A DNA stretch of 64,000 nt, taken from contig CAUDVX010000007.1 of assembly GCA_958452935.1 (NCBI GenBank), positions 1 through 64,000 on the forward strand. The letters run 5' to 3'. The notes under the pieces are model-generated. The model was not told where the DNA came from. It saw only the letters and a program-made list of their open reading frames with translations, and did no database searches. Made by a program: the position numbers and the translations under genes. Positions 7,872-17,171 of the stretch are shown here, one piece after another; positions within the stretch are counted from its first letter, which is position 1, and each line of letters opens with the position of its first letter. This stretch comes from an uncultured Collinsella sp. (GTDB lineage: Bacteria; Actinomycetota; Coriobacteriia; Coriobacteriales; Coriobacteriaceae).

Positions 7872-9098
7872 TTACGCGGCGCCCGAACGATGCCGCCATA
7901 TGGATTGTACGATACCCACCGTCAGCAGCTGAATCATCATCGACGACGAACCAAAACTAATAAACGGCAGCGGAATACCGGTAATCGGCATCATGCCAAT
8001 GCACATGCCGATGTTCTCGAAGGTTTGGAACGCCCACATGCCAACGATACCCACGCACGATAGGCGCAAGAACAGTGACTCGCACTTAAAGGCAACGCGA
8101 ATCGTCGAAAAGATCAGCAGCACGTAGAGGCACAGGAGCAAAAAGGAACCGCAGAAGCCGAACGTCTCGGACAGGAAGGCGAAGACGAAGTCTGTGTGGA
8201 ACTCGGGCAGAAAGCCACCGGCCGACTGCGTCGCGTGGCCCAAGCCCTTACCAAAGAAGCCACCCGAGCCGACGGCAATGAGCGACTGTTGCAGGTTGTA
8301 GGCATCATCCGAATCGGCTTTGTCGGGGTCGATGAAGACGGTCAGACGGTTCATCTGATACTGCTTGATAAGCACATCGTGGCCAAGGAGCGAATCAAAG
8401 ACCGAGTCGAGCGCCAAGATGAGCGCAATCAAACCAACCAGCAGGGCCAAGGTCGACAGCACCCATTCGCGGCGCGCACCGCTCATGCAGATGACGATTG
8501 CGCCCGACACCAGCACGACCAGACCCGAGCCCAGGTCGCCCATGGCGACGACGGCCAAAAACGGAATGGACAGCATGCCGCAGAGCTTAATGTAGTCGCG
8601 GACGGTATCGATACGCCCGTTGTACTGCGAGCCAAGCGTGGCCATAAAGAAGATGGTGATGAGCTTGGCGAGCTCAACGGGCTGGAAGGTCAGGCCGATA
8701 CCGGGGATCTTGATCCAGCCCGTCATGCCCAGACCGCCCGTATAGGACAGGCCCGGAATCTTGGGCGAGAAGATCACAATAAGGTCAATGACGAGCAGCG
8801 CCGTCGAGAAATTGGAAATGCCACGCAGGTCGGTGCGCCAGACGAGCACCGCCAGCACCGCGCCAATGCCAATGCCCAGCAGGTGGCGCGAAAACGAGGC
8901 ATCGGCCTTAAACTGCGAAGCCGACCAAATGATGATGGCGCCATAGGCAACGAGCGCGACGGTAGCCAGCAGCACACCGATATGCACCTTTTGGCGAAAC
9001 GTGCTACGCGAGGCCGAAAGTTGCTTGTTGACGCGGTCCAGGCTGCTGCGAGAACCGGTTTTGGTTGAGCGGAACAGGTCCGCTGGCGAAAAGTCCAT
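7872..9098 (-). CDS. rodA: SEDS peptidoglycan polymerase RodA
   Basis: 408 aa with about ten hydrophobic segments. RodA polymerises lipid II into glycan strands for side-wall growth and partners with the class B penicillin-binding protein encoded 9 bp upstream. Typical SEDS blocks are QPVELAKL, DLGSGLV, NLQQSLIAVGSGGFFGKGLG and ITGIPLPFISFGSSSM. The N-terminal 35 residues are a basic cytoplasmic stretch. It sits in the order mreB-mreC-mreD-mrdA-rodA. Confidence 0.96.
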   Translation of the reverse strand: MDFSPADLFRSTKTGSRSSLDRVNKQLSASRSTFRQKVHIGVLLATVALVAYGAIIIWSASQFKADASFSRHLLGIGIGAVLAVLVWRTDLRGISNFSTALLVIDLIVIFSPKIPGLSYTGGLGMTGWIKIPGIGLTFQPVELAKLITIFFMATLGSQYNGRIDTVRDYIKLCGMLSIPFLAVVAMGDLGSGLVVLVSGAIVICMSGARREWVLSTLALLVGLIALILALDSVFDSLLGHDVLIKQYQMNRLTVFIDPDKADSDDAYNLQQSLIAVGSGGFFGKGLGHATQSAGGFLPEFHTDFVFAFLSETFGFCGSFLLLCLYVLLIFSTIRVAFKCESLFLRLSCVGIVGMWAFQTFENIGMCIGMMPITGIPLPFISFGSSSMMIQLLTVGIVQSIWRHRSGAA

Positions 9099-9107
9099 CG
9101 CAACCTC

Positions 9108-11177
9108 CTATCGAACCGAGGAATCGCCCGAGGCCGAAGAGGTATCGGGCTCGTCATAAATCACGCCGAGTACATCGCGCACAACATGCATCGCGGTATC
9201 TGAGCCGCCACCGCCTTGCTCCAAGATGGTGGCAATCACGTACTTAGGATCGTCAGCAGGGGCATAGGCGCAGAACCACGCGTATTCGTCCTCGCCGCTT
9301 TTCTCGCCCGTGCCCGACTTGCCGTATACCTGCGGCGTCAGGGTTCCAAAGTGAGCCGCCAGGGACGTCGATGCCGTGTAAATCACGTCGTGCATGCCGT
9401 TGCGGACGAGCGCCAAATCCGAATCGCTGTTGATCTTGGCCTCAAGGCGCTTCTTTTTGCCCTTGCCGTTGTACTTGTAGGCGTCGCCGTCGCCATCGCG
9501 CGACACCGCCGACAAAAACACATGCGGCACATACTGCTTGCCGCCGTTGGCAAGGCCCATGTAGGCGCAGGCCATCTGCAGCGGCGTCACCAAAATGTCG
9601 CCCTGCCCGATGGCGATGTTCGTCATATCGCCAGCGTTCCATTTGCGGTCCTCGGCAGATGCGTCGGTAAAGTACGACTCTTTCCACTCGGCATCGGGAA
9701 TACGGCCCGCGCCCTCACTCGGCAGATCGATACCGCAGGTCTTGCCTAGGCCCCAGCGACGAAAGACCTCCTGCAGGCCCTCGGGATGTTGCTCGTCATA
9801 GAAGAACGCTTTGCCCATGTCGTAGAAGACAGGGTCGCACGAGTTGGCGATACCCGACTGCAGCGTCATGGTGCCGTGGCCAGACGTCAGCCAGCAGCGC
9901 TTGCCCCAAGCCTTGCCCAGGCCCGTCCAATAGCCCGTGCAGTTGGTTGTCTGCGTTGAAGTGTAGGTTCCAAACTCAAGGCCCGCCAAGGCCGAGAGCG
10001 GCTTAATGGTCGAAGCCGACATGTACTGGCCGCTAATAGCGCGGTTGAGCAGTGGGTGCGAACCCTCGTCGTCGTTAAGCTCGGTCCATACGTCGTTGGA
10101 GACACCACCGATAAACACGGACGGATCAAACTTGGGCTCGCTCGCCATGCCCAGGATCTCGCCATTGTTGGGATCGAGGCACACCACGGCGCCGTTGCCG
10201 GCATTGCTGTAGCCCGTGGTCTTGGCGAGTTCGATAGCGCTCGCAAGCGCCGTCTCGCAGGCTTGCTGAATCTTGAGGTCAAGCGTGAGCTTAATGTCGG
10301 AGCCGGCCTTGGCAGGCACGGCGCCGGCCTGTCCGGTCACGTTGCCCGAGGCATCGACCTTCACCGTCTGCTCGCCGCGAATACCCTGCAGCAAGTTCTC
10401 GTAGTAGCTCTCGACGCCCGCCTGGCCCACGATATCACCCGACTGGTACGTAATCTGACCGGCGGCGCTATCGTTATCGCCCGAAGCCTTCTTGTTCTGC
10501 GCCTCGAGCTGCTCGGAGGTAATGGTGCCGGTATAGCCCAAAATGTGACAGGCTGTCTCGCCGTACGGGTACTGGCGCTCGGTGCGCTCGGCAATCTTCA
10601 CGCCCGGGAACTCGCCGGCATGCTCCTGAATATAGGCAACCGTGGAGCGGCGCACGTCCGTCGCGATGGTATGCAGGCTCTGAGCGCCCTCAGAATTGTC
10701 CTGGATATTGCGCAGCACCGCGACGTAGGGCATACCGAGCACGTTGGCAAGATGGCGCACCAGCACGGTGTCATCGGCCAGGTCGCGATAGGCGACAACG
10801 GCAAGTGAGGGACGGTTTTGCACAAGTGCCACGCCATTGCGATCAAGGATTCGCCCGCGCACAGCCGGCGTAGTGACGGTACGGGTCTGGTTGTTCTTGG
10901 CCTGCTTGTCGTAGTAGTCCGACGAGACCATCTGCATACCCCACAGCTTAACGGCGAGCGCGGCGAACATCGCTCCCACGCCTGCGGTGAGGATGGAGAA
11001 GCGACCCTTGAAGGCGGTCGCGGCGGTATTGCCCTCGCCCTCGGTGGCGCGCGGGGCCGTTCCATGCTGCGTGTCGTAGGTAAAACGGGAATCGCCGCGG
11101 CGCATGATGACCAGCGCGACCACAATGGCCACGACGAGCACGATACCGGCGATGATAACCGTCATCTGGGAAGACAT
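9108..11177 (-). CDS. mrdA: Class B penicillin-binding protein 2 (rod system)
   Basis: 689 aa. It cross-links new peptidoglycan together with RodA. A single N-terminal membrane anchor is at residues 5-24 and a second hydrophobic stretch near 60-75. The dimerisation domain contains RGRILDRNG. The transpeptidase domain has the active-site Ser in SASTIKPLSA, the second motif near GIANSCDPVF and the third motif in YGKSGTGEKSG. The ATG at 11177 is chosen over one 35 codons upstream because GGGAGG lies 7 nt before it and the upstream extension reads into mreD. A Gly/Lys-rich loop (KYNGKGKKKRLEAK) interrupts the catalytic domain. Confidence 0.94.
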   Translation of the reverse strand: MSSQMTVIIAGIVLVVAIVVALVIMRRGDSRFTYDTQHGTAPRATEGEGNTAATAFKGRFSILTAGVGAMFAALAVKLWGMQMVSSDYYDKQAKNNQTRTVTTPAVRGRILDRNGVALVQNRPSLAVVAYRDLADDTVLVRHLANVLGMPYVAVLRNIQDNSEGAQSLHTIATDVRRSTVAYIQEHAGEFPGVKIAERTERQYPYGETACHILGYTGTITSEQLEAQNKKASGDNDSAAGQITYQSGDIVGQAGVESYYENLLQGIRGEQTVKVDASGNVTGQAGAVPAKAGSDIKLTLDLKIQQACETALASAIELAKTTGYSNAGNGAVVCLDPNNGEILGMASEPKFDPSVFIGGVSNDVWTELNDDEGSHPLLNRAISGQYMSASTIKPLSALAGLEFGTYTSTQTTNCTGYWTGLGKAWGKRCWLTSGHGTMTLQSGIANSCDPVFYDMGKAFFYDEQHPEGLQEVFRRWGLGKTCGIDLPSEGAGRIPDAEWKESYFTDASAEDRKWNAGDMTNIAIGQGDILVTPLQMACAYMGLANGGKQYVPHVFLSAVSRDGDGDAYKYNGKGKKKRLEAKINSDSDLALVRNGMHDVIYTASTSLAAHFGTLTPQVYGKSGTGEKSGEDEYAWFCAYAPADDPKYVIATILEQGGGGSDTAMHVVRDVLGVIYDEPDTSSASGDSSVR

Positions 11178-11190
11178 CTTTGAGCCTCCC

Positions 11191-11763
11191 CTATTTGAGT
11201 TTGCGGGTCTTGGGCTTAAAGCGCATGCCCGTCTGATGACCACCGCGTGCGGAGAATCCGTAACCGGACTGCGGCACGACACCGGACATCAAAAACGGAA
11301 TGGCAACCAGACCCGTCAGGATCGAAGACGGCAGCGCATGACCAAAAACAGCCACCACAAAGCTCGTCTCCAGACCCATAAACAGCAAGATGATGCTGTA
11401 GACCACGTTGATGGCAAGCGCAAAGGCGCCCACGGTAATACCGCGCGCGCTCGGGGAGCCGCCCGTCTGACCGGCCGCGCTGTGCACCAGGGCAAAACTG
11501 CCCACCGTCAGCAGCAGCGACATAACGCCCACCGGCACGGCAGCGGAAAGATCATAGAAAAGGCCGCTGCAAAAACCGCAGACGACAGCCCGCGTGGGAT
11601 CGCCCGAGAACACGCTCAGGCACACCAGGATAATCATAAAGTTGACGCGACCGCCCGCAATGGAGATCTGCGGCGCCAGGCCTGCCTGCAGCAGCACACA
11701 CACAATGGCGGCGATTGCAAACGTGCGGGAGCTCGCCCCCTGCTCGTGTAGATCCATGGACAT
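11191..11763 (-). CDS. mreD: Rod shape-determining protein MreD
   Basis: 190 aa with five to six hydrophobic segments (for example FAIAAIVCVLLQAGLA and FMIILVCLSVFSGDPTRAVV). MreD is the small integral-membrane member of the elongasome. The C-terminus is a basic cytoplasmic tail (RFKPKTRKLK). Sequence conservation is low in this family, so the call rests on size, topology and position between mreC (5 bp) and mrdA (13 bp). Confidence 0.88.
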   Translation of the reverse strand: MSMDLHEQGASSRTFAIAAIVCVLLQAGLAPQISIAGGRVNFMIILVCLSVFSGDPTRAVVCGFCSGLFYDLSAAVPVGVMSLLLTVGSFALVHSAAGQTGGSPSARGITVGAFALAINVVYSIILLFMGLETSFVVAVFGHALPSSILTGLVAIPFLMSGVVPQSGYGFSARGGHQTGMRFKPKTRKLK

Positions 11764-11768
11764 GCCCC

Positions 11769-12767
11769 CTATTCGCTCGAGCCGGAATCGGTCGTCTCGG
11801 ACGTGTCGGAACTGTCATCCGAGCTCTCGTCCTTCGTCTTGGTCGCAGCATCGCGCGACGTTCCCTGCGGCGTACTATTAGCGGTGCTCACGTCCTCGTC
11901 CGAGGCCGACTGTTCGTCGGTCAACGAGGTGATGACGAGCACCTCCTCGTTATTCTCTGCCGTGGTCTGGGCACGTACGACGATGGTGTAATACACATCG
12001 TTGGCCGACTTCTCCACCGAGGAAACAGTGCCGAGCGGCAGGCCCTTGGGGAACACGCCGCCAATGCCAGAGGTCACGATGATGTCGCCGACTTTGACGT
12101 CGGAGTCAACACTCACGTACTCAAGGCGCAGGGTGCCATCGGGCTGGCCCTGCAGCATACCCTGGGCGCGCGTGTCCTGCACCATAGCCGACACGCCCGA
12201 GTTCTCGTCACCAATCAGGCGCACGGTAGAGGTCTTGGCCGATACCTCAATAATCTGGCCGATAACACCGGCAGAACTCGTCACGGGCATGTTGATGGTC
12301 AGGCCGTCGGCAGATCCCTTGTCGATGGTAACGGTCGAGGTCCAGGCATCGCCCGACGCGCCGACAATACGAGCGGCGGTCGACTTAAGGTTGTAGGTCG
12401 ATTGCAGCCCGACCAGGCCCTCCAGGCGCTCGGCAGTCTTTTGAGCCTCGGAAAGCTCTGCGACCTTAGAGGTCAGCACCTCGTTTTGCTTCTTGAGGTC
12501 ATCGAGCGACTCCTGCGAAGCCGTGAGGTTGGAGAACACGTTGCCGATCGCGTTGAAGGGAGCCGCCACGGCCGAGCCCAAAAAGCGCACCGGCGAGGTA
12601 ATCGTCGTCACACCCGAGCGCACAGCATGAATCGGCCCGGCCTCGCCCTCACGGATATAAAACGTGAGCAGCAACACCGAAATAAGGCTGAAAACAATCA
12701 ACGGGCGCATACCCGTTGATTGTCGCTTGGTATTCAGATTTGGAGAGAAACCCGAAGATCGTGCCAA
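11769..12767 (-). CDS. mreC: Rod shape-determining protein MreC
   Basis: 332 aa. One transmembrane segment near residues 22-40 (LIVFSLISVLLLTFYI) is followed by a coiled coil (about 80-115) and the beta-barrel MreC domain with ARIVGASGDAW, GVIGQIIEVS and GDIIVTSGIGGVFPKGLPLG. MreC scaffolds MreB filaments to the periplasmic wall enzymes. The last 50 residues are a low-complexity Ser/Asp/Thr tail. It lies 21 bp after mreB. Confidence 0.93.
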   Translation of the reverse strand: MARSSGFSPNLNTKRQSTGMRPLIVFSLISVLLLTFYIREGEAGPIHAVRSGVTTITSPVRFLGSAVAAPFNAIGNVFSNLTASQESLDDLKKQNEVLTSKVAELSEAQKTAERLEGLVGLQSTYNLKSTAARIVGASGDAWTSTVTIDKGSADGLTINMPVTSSAGVIGQIIEVSAKTSTVRLIGDENSGVSAMVQDTRAQGMLQGQPDGTLRLEYVSVDSDVKVGDIIVTSGIGGVFPKGLPLGTVSSVEKSANDVYYTIVVRAQTTAENNEEVLVITSLTDEQSASDEDVSTANSTPQGTSRDAATKTKDESSDDSSDTSETTDSGSSE

Positions 12768-12788
12768 ATGGAATCCACCTTTTGGAAA

Positions 12789-13832
12789 TTAAGCATTGGT
12801 TTGGACGAAGCCACCGTCAAAGGCGTTGGCCTCGAGCACGCGGGCGCAGCCGTTTACGACGTTATCGAGCGCCGTGGGGCTGACGTTGACCGAAACGCCG
12901 GTCTCGTCGCGCAGGCGCACGTCGAGGCCGCGCAGCAGCGCACCGCCGCCGGTCAGCAGAATGCCGTAGTACATAAGGTCCGAGGCAAGATCGGGCGGCG
13001 TGGCGTCCAGAGCGTCCTTAACGGCCTTGGCCATCTCGTCGAGCGGCTTGTTAAGCGCGCGACGAATCTCCTCGCTCTCGATGCGCACGGTCTTGGGCAG
13101 GCCCGTGATAACGTCGCGTCCGTTGACCTCGACGTCGAGCTCATCCTTGAGCGGCACGGCGGAGCCGACCTTGATCTTGATGTCCTCGGCCGTGCGCTCG
13201 CCGATAGCCAGGTTGTAGGCATCGCGAACATGGGTGAGGATAGCCTGGTCGAACTCGTCGCCGGCAATGCGGATGGACTGCGACACGACAATACCGCCCA
13301 TAGCGATAACGGCGACCTCGGTGGTGCCGCCGCCGATATCGATGACCATGGAGCCCGTGGGCTCCTCGACGGGCAGGTCGGCGCCGATGGCAGCCGCCAT
13401 GGGCTCCTCGATCAGATAGGCCTGGCGAGCGCCTGCCTGGATCGTAGCCTCAAAGACGGCGCGCTTCTCGACCGATGTGACGCCGGAAGGAACGCAGACA
13501 ACGACGCGCGGACGCGGAGTCCACGGATAGCGCTTCTCGGAAGCCTTGTCGATAAAGTAGCGAAGCATGGCCTCGGTGACATCGAAGTCGGCGATGACGC
13601 CGTCCTTAAGGGGACGAACGGCCACGATGTTGCCGGGCGTACGGCCGAGCATGCGCTTGGCCTCGATGCCGACTGCCAGGATGCGCTCGTCGTTCTTGTC
13701 GATAGCGACAACGGAGGGCTCGCGGATGACGATGCCCTTGCCGCGCACGGAGACGAGCGTATTGGCGGTGCCGAGGTCGATGGCGAGATCGCCCGCATAG
13801 CTACCGAAGAACATATCCATCAAAGAAAACAA
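12789..13832 (-). CDS. mreB: Rod shape-determining actin homologue MreB
   Basis: 347 aa, standard length. The phosphate-1 loop DLAIDLGTANTLV is at residues 15-27, with REPSVVAI, MVIDIGGGTTEVAVI (phosphate-2) and LLTGGGALLRGLD (adenosine pocket) following. It polymerises on the membrane and directs lateral wall synthesis. It heads mreB-mreC-mreD-mrdA-rodA. Coriobacteriia are often short rods or ovoid, and a full rod system here predicts elongated cells. Confidence 0.97.
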   Translation of the reverse strand: MFSLMDMFFGSYAGDLAIDLGTANTLVSVRGKGIVIREPSVVAIDKNDERILAVGIEAKRMLGRTPGNIVAVRPLKDGVIADFDVTEAMLRYFIDKASEKRYPWTPRPRVVVCVPSGVTSVEKRAVFEATIQAGARQAYLIEEPMAAAIGADLPVEEPTGSMVIDIGGGTTEVAVIAMGGIVVSQSIRIAGDEFDQAILTHVRDAYNLAIGERTAEDIKIKVGSAVPLKDELDVEVNGRDVITGLPKTVRIESEEIRRALNKPLDEMAKAVKDALDATPPDLASDLMYYGILLTGGGALLRGLDVRLRDETGVSVNVSPTALDNVVNGCARVLEANAFDGGFVQTNA

Positions 13833-13892
13833 CGCAACTCCTGATGTGTTGGATGATTGCTGGAAAACTACTAGCCCATCATACTAGCGCAA

Positions 13893-13925
13893 GCCCGGCA
13901 CCTCACTTGCGGTGAAGCGCCGGGC
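13893..13925 (-). terminator. Strong hairpin between the TPR gene and mreB
   Basis: GCCCGGC (13893-13899) pairs with GCCGGGC (13919-13925), with a further stem inside. The tail is GCTTGC rather than a T-run. The internal sequence CCTCACTTGCGGTGAA recurs at 61245-61260 in the hairpin repeat there, so this may be a terminator loop or repeat fragment shared across the genome. Confidence 0.6.
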
Positions 13926-13947
13926 AGAGCCAAATCTCATAAGGTCA

Positions 13948-15243
13948 CTACTGGTTGTCAGCGGCCGAGAAATCGATATCGAAGGAGGAAACGGCCCAAC
14001 CGATATGGTTGTCGGAGCGCACGAATTTAACGGTGTACTCCTGCTCGCCGCCCTTGGACAGCGAAGCCTTCACCTTGGCGGTGGTCTCGGTCATGGACTG
14101 ATCCATACCCTCGATGGAGACGGTGGCGCCCTGCGGGATCGAAGAGATGATCATCGCCTTGGCGTCCTCGGACAGGCTCGAGGCCAGGCAGGACTCGGCC
14201 TTGGCGGTATCGCCGTCACCGGCAGCCTGGAACAAGTCGGTGATGACGGACTCCTGCGAGGGATAGCCCATGCCGCGCGTATAAGCATAGCCAAGACCGC
14301 CGGCAGCGATCACGATAAGCAAAAGCAGCACCAGGAAGATCTTAAGACCCGTGTGGCGGTGGCGACGACGAACCTTGGCCTGCTTGCGGTCCTGCTGGAC
14401 CATCTCGGACTCAGACAGCGTAAAGAAGCCAGTGTCAGAGGGGTCGGGCATAAACTGACCGGTCGCGCCCGTGGGATCGAGCGGGTCGACAGCGGGAGCG
14501 TCCATCGCGGGAGCCGGAGCCGTGGACATGGCCGTCTGGGCCGAAAGCGCGGCGAGCGAGTCGTGCACGCGGGCAAGCTCATCGGCCTGCTCGGGCGTGA
14601 GCTGGTAGATGCCATCGGCAGTAGCGGCGTTAAAGGCATCGAGCGCATCGGAGGGACGGCCGGCGGCGGAAAGCGCTTGGCCCATGCCGGCGTTGAGGGC
14701 GCGCGTATCGTCGCGCGGGCCGGCAAAGTCGATAGCCGTGCGGTAGGTCTCAACGGCGTCCGCGGGGCGACCGAGTTTGATGAAGCAGCGGCCCAGATCG
14801 CCGAGGGCGGCGGCAGGAGCCGGGTTGGCGCCGTCGATGGCAGCCTGACGGAAGGCGGTACCGGCGTTGGCATAGTCGCCCGACTGGAACAACGCGTTGC
14901 CCAGACCCAGGTAGGCCTTAAACGGCGTGGCGTAGGAAGCGTCCTGGGTAGCCGCGGAGAACGCCTGGGCAGCCGTGGTGTAGTCGCCCACCGCGGCGAG
15001 TGCCTTGCCGCGGTTGGTGAGCAGAGCGCCGCGCTTGCCATAGGGGCCGTCGTTGAGGGCGGCGGCGTAGGCCTCGGCGGCCTCGGCGTACATGCCCAGA
15101 TGCATCAGGGCGTTGCCGCGCAGGTGGTCGGCTTCACCCATGATCTCGTTGGGAGTCTTTGCCGCGCCAAGCATCTGGGCGGCAGCGGAAAAATCACCCG
15201 CGCGATAAGCGGCGCGGCCCTGTTGGATCAGCTGGCTATTCAA
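13948..15243 (-). CDS. TPR-repeat membrane protein
   Basis: 431 aa. Residues 1-215 hold five or six tetratricopeptide repeats (AAYRAGDFSAAAQ, LGMYAEAAEAYAAAL, VGDYTTAAQAFSAAT, SGDYANAGTAFRQAA, LGRPADAVETYRTAI, AGRPSDALDAFNAAT). A Pro/Asp linker and a basic patch (KQAKVRRRHRHTG) lead to one transmembrane helix (FLVLLLLIVIAAGGLGYAY, about 310-330). About 100 exported residues follow that look like a small stress or lumazine-type beta domain. The TPR side faces the cytoplasm by the positive-inside rule. The function is unknown. It is 11 bp after the cyclophilin gene. Confidence 0.75.
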   Translation of the reverse strand: MNSQLIQQGRAAYRAGDFSAAAQMLGAAKTPNEIMGEADHLRGNALMHLGMYAEAAEAYAAALNDGPYGKRGALLTNRGKALAAVGDYTTAAQAFSAATQDASYATPFKAYLGLGNALFQSGDYANAGTAFRQAAIDGANPAPAAALGDLGRCFIKLGRPADAVETYRTAIDFAGPRDDTRALNAGMGQALSAAGRPSDALDAFNAATADGIYQLTPEQADELARVHDSLAALSAQTAMSTAPAPAMDAPAVDPLDPTGATGQFMPDPSDTGFFTLSESEMVQQDRKQAKVRRRHRHTGLKIFLVLLLLIVIAAGGLGYAYTRGMGYPSQESVITDLFQAAGDGDTAKAESCLASSLSEDAKAMIISSIPQGATVSIEGMDQSMTETTAKVKASLSKGGEQEYTVKFVRSDNHIGWAVSSFDIDFSAADNQ

Positions 15244-15254
15244 GGAAGTCCCCT

Positions 15255-15797
15255 TTACTCGTGAACGATCTCGACATGAACGATCTCGTCGCCGGCGCGC
15301 AGCTGCGAGATGACGTCGAGGCCCTCGACCGTGGTACCAAAGACGGTATAGCCGGAGTCGAGGTTGTGCTGGGCGCCCAGGCAGAAGTAGAACTGCGAGC
15401 CCGCGGAATCGGGATCCATAGAGCGGGCCATGGCAAGCGCGCCGTCAACATGGCTGTTGCGCGGATTGGTGGCAAACTCGCCCTTGATGCAGTAGCCGGG
15501 GCCGCCGGTACCGGGCATGCCGTCGGGACCCTCAAGGCCGGCAGCGACATCGGCGCCGGACATATCGCGGGTATTGGGGTCGCCGCCCTGGATCACAAAG
15601 CCGGGCACATAGCGATGGAACTTAAGGCCGTCATAGAAGCCCATCGTGGAAAGCTCGCAGAAGTTCGACACATGGATGGGGGCGCCGTCACCGTCAAACT
15701 TGACCTTGATGGTGCCCTTCGACGTCTCGATCACCGCGCACTCGTCACCGACGAGCTGGTACTCGGGCGTATAGAGCTCTTTCTTAAAACCAAACAT
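15255..15797 (-). CDS. Cyclophilin-type peptidyl-prolyl isomerase
   Basis: 180 aa, cytoplasmic with no signal peptide. Cyclophilin core blocks are visible: SNFCELSTMGFYDGLKFHRYVPGFVIQGGDP, GYCIKGEFATN, GALAMARS (here DGALAMARSMDPDSAGSQFYF) and YTVFGTTVEGLDVI. The usual Arg, Phe and Gln of the active site are present in FHRYVPGFVIQGGD. The ATG at 15797 has GAGGAAGGA just upstream and is preferred over a start 23 codons earlier that lies inside the promoter region. Confidence 0.92.
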   Translation of the reverse strand: MFGFKKELYTPEYQLVGDECAVIETSKGTIKVKFDGDGAPIHVSNFCELSTMGFYDGLKFHRYVPGFVIQGGDPNTRDMSGADVAAGLEGPDGMPGTGGPGYCIKGEFATNPRNSHVDGALAMARSMDPDSAGSQFYFCLGAQHNLDSGYTVFGTTVEGLDVISQLRAGDEIVHVEIVHE

Positions 15798-15836
15798 GTG
15801 GTTCCTTCCTCGTGCGTTTAAAGCATATTTGTACGA

Positions 15837-15866
15837 ATTGTAGCAATAAGCACGGGCTTCCATCAA
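15837..15866 (-). promoter_or_regulatory. Promoter of the cyclophilin-TPR unit
   Basis: On the minus strand: TTGATG (15861-15866), an 18-nt spacer and TACAAT (15837-15842), about 40 nt upstream of the cyclophilin ATG. Confidence 0.7.
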
Positions 15867-15902
15867 TTGCGCACGCAGGTTATGCCGTCGGAGGGCAACA
15901 AA

Positions 15903-17057
15903 TTACGAAAGCGGCTGCGGCTTCCAGGCGCCCACGTTGGCGTCGTACTGGTTAAGCGCGCTGTTGCCGCCCTGTGCGATGGGCGCCAGGATCTCGCTCT
16001 GACGGGCGCTCAGCGACTCGCCGTCGGGAATGGATAGCGAGACGTCCCAGCTCTGGCAGATCACGTCGACACGCTCGTACATCCACTGGGCAAGCTGCTT
16101 TAGATGATCGATGTCCTCCGCATAGACCGTGTCGTCCTGAACCTTGAGGTTGTTGAGCTCATCCTGGGTCTTTTTAATCTGATCGCGCAGGGCATAGGCA
16201 CTCTGCGACAGCTCCTGGCGGGTGGAAAGCGGTGTACGCAGATAGCCGTTATTAAACGAATCGATGACCTCGCCGATCTGATCCTCGTCGCTGTACGACA
16301 CGATGGTCTGGTACAGGCCGTCGAGCCTGGTGTAGAGCTGGTCGTCGGTTAAGACGGTCTCCTCCTGAACGACCTCGGACGTATCCTCTTGCTTGGGCTC
16401 TTTCTCGGTGGCCTCGCCCTTTTGGCGCGACGGGAAGGTGGTCTTGGCGGCCTGGCCAAACTGGTCGTAGAAGCCGGGCATGACGCCCATGGGATCGGCA
16501 GTCACAAACCAATAGGCACCACCGCACACGGCGGCGAGCACCGCAATGACGATGAGCGGCTTGGGGATATGGCGCTTGTGCTTGTGATAGGCATCCTCGT
16601 CGGGGTGGACCTTGCGCTTGGGCTTTTGCTTTTTGGACTGGGCATCATCACGCAGGGACACCGGCGTGGGGATATCGACCTTGGGGATGCCAAAGTCCTT
16701 ATCGAAGGCAGGCAGCACGCAGGTCTCGTTGGGGTCGGCTGCGTCGGAGAGCACCGCGGCGGCAGATGCCGGCGCGTGGGGCACCTCGGTATCGATCTGC
16801 TCCTGCGTCAGGCGCGGAAAGCCGGCCGTGCGCCCTGCGGCCAGGTCGGATGCCGCCGCGTCCTCGGAAAGGATGCCTGGAGCGGGGCGTCCACACTTGG
16901 GACAGGTACGGTCATGCGGGGACAGACGGGCGCCGCAGCCGTCGCAGAACACGAACTCGGTATGCTCGGGGCCATCGCCCGGACCAACGTATGCGTTGCA
17001 ATAGGGGCAGAACGAGGCGCCGTCCTCGATGGTCTTTAGGCAATGCGGGCAGATCAC
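15903..17057 (-). CDS. Zinc-ribbon membrane protein of unknown function
   Basis: 384 aa. Two N-terminal zinc ribbons (CPHCLKTIEDGASFCPYC and CDGCGARLSPHDRTCPKCG) are followed by a disordered acidic linker and a basic stretch (KKQKPKRKVHPDEDAYHKHKRH). One transmembrane helix (LIVIAVLAAVCGGAYWF) and an exported helical domain of about 170 residues follow. I place the start at GTG 17055-17057 because GGAAAGAGG lies 5 nt before it and the protein would begin with the zinc ribbon. An ATG ten codons upstream is an alternative. The N-in/C-out layout resembles sensor-like envelope proteins. The function is unknown. Confidence 0.65.
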   Translation of the reverse strand: MICPHCLKTIEDGASFCPYCNAYVGPGDGPEHTEFVFCDGCGARLSPHDRTCPKCGRPAPGILSEDAAASDLAAGRTAGFPRLTQEQIDTEVPHAPASAAAVLSDAADPNETCVLPAFDKDFGIPKVDIPTPVSLRDDAQSKKQKPKRKVHPDEDAYHKHKRHIPKPLIVIAVLAAVCGGAYWFVTADPMGVMPGFYDQFGQAAKTTFPSRQKGEATEKEPKQEDTSEVVQEETVLTDDQLYTRLDGLYQTIVSYSDEDQIGEVIDSFNNGYLRTPLSTRQELSQSAYALRDQIKKTQDELNNLKVQDDTVYAEDIDHLKQLAQWMYERVDVICQSWDVSLSIPDGESLSARQSEILAPIAQGGNSALNQYDANVGAWKPQPLS

Positions 17058-17171
17058 GGCATCCTCTTTCCAAAGCAATTCAAACAATTGAGGTTAGAGC
17101 ATAACATCGACACGGCCCCACAAGCGCAAGGCACCAATTCAACATCGCAGGACATCCCTGAAGGCCGCGGA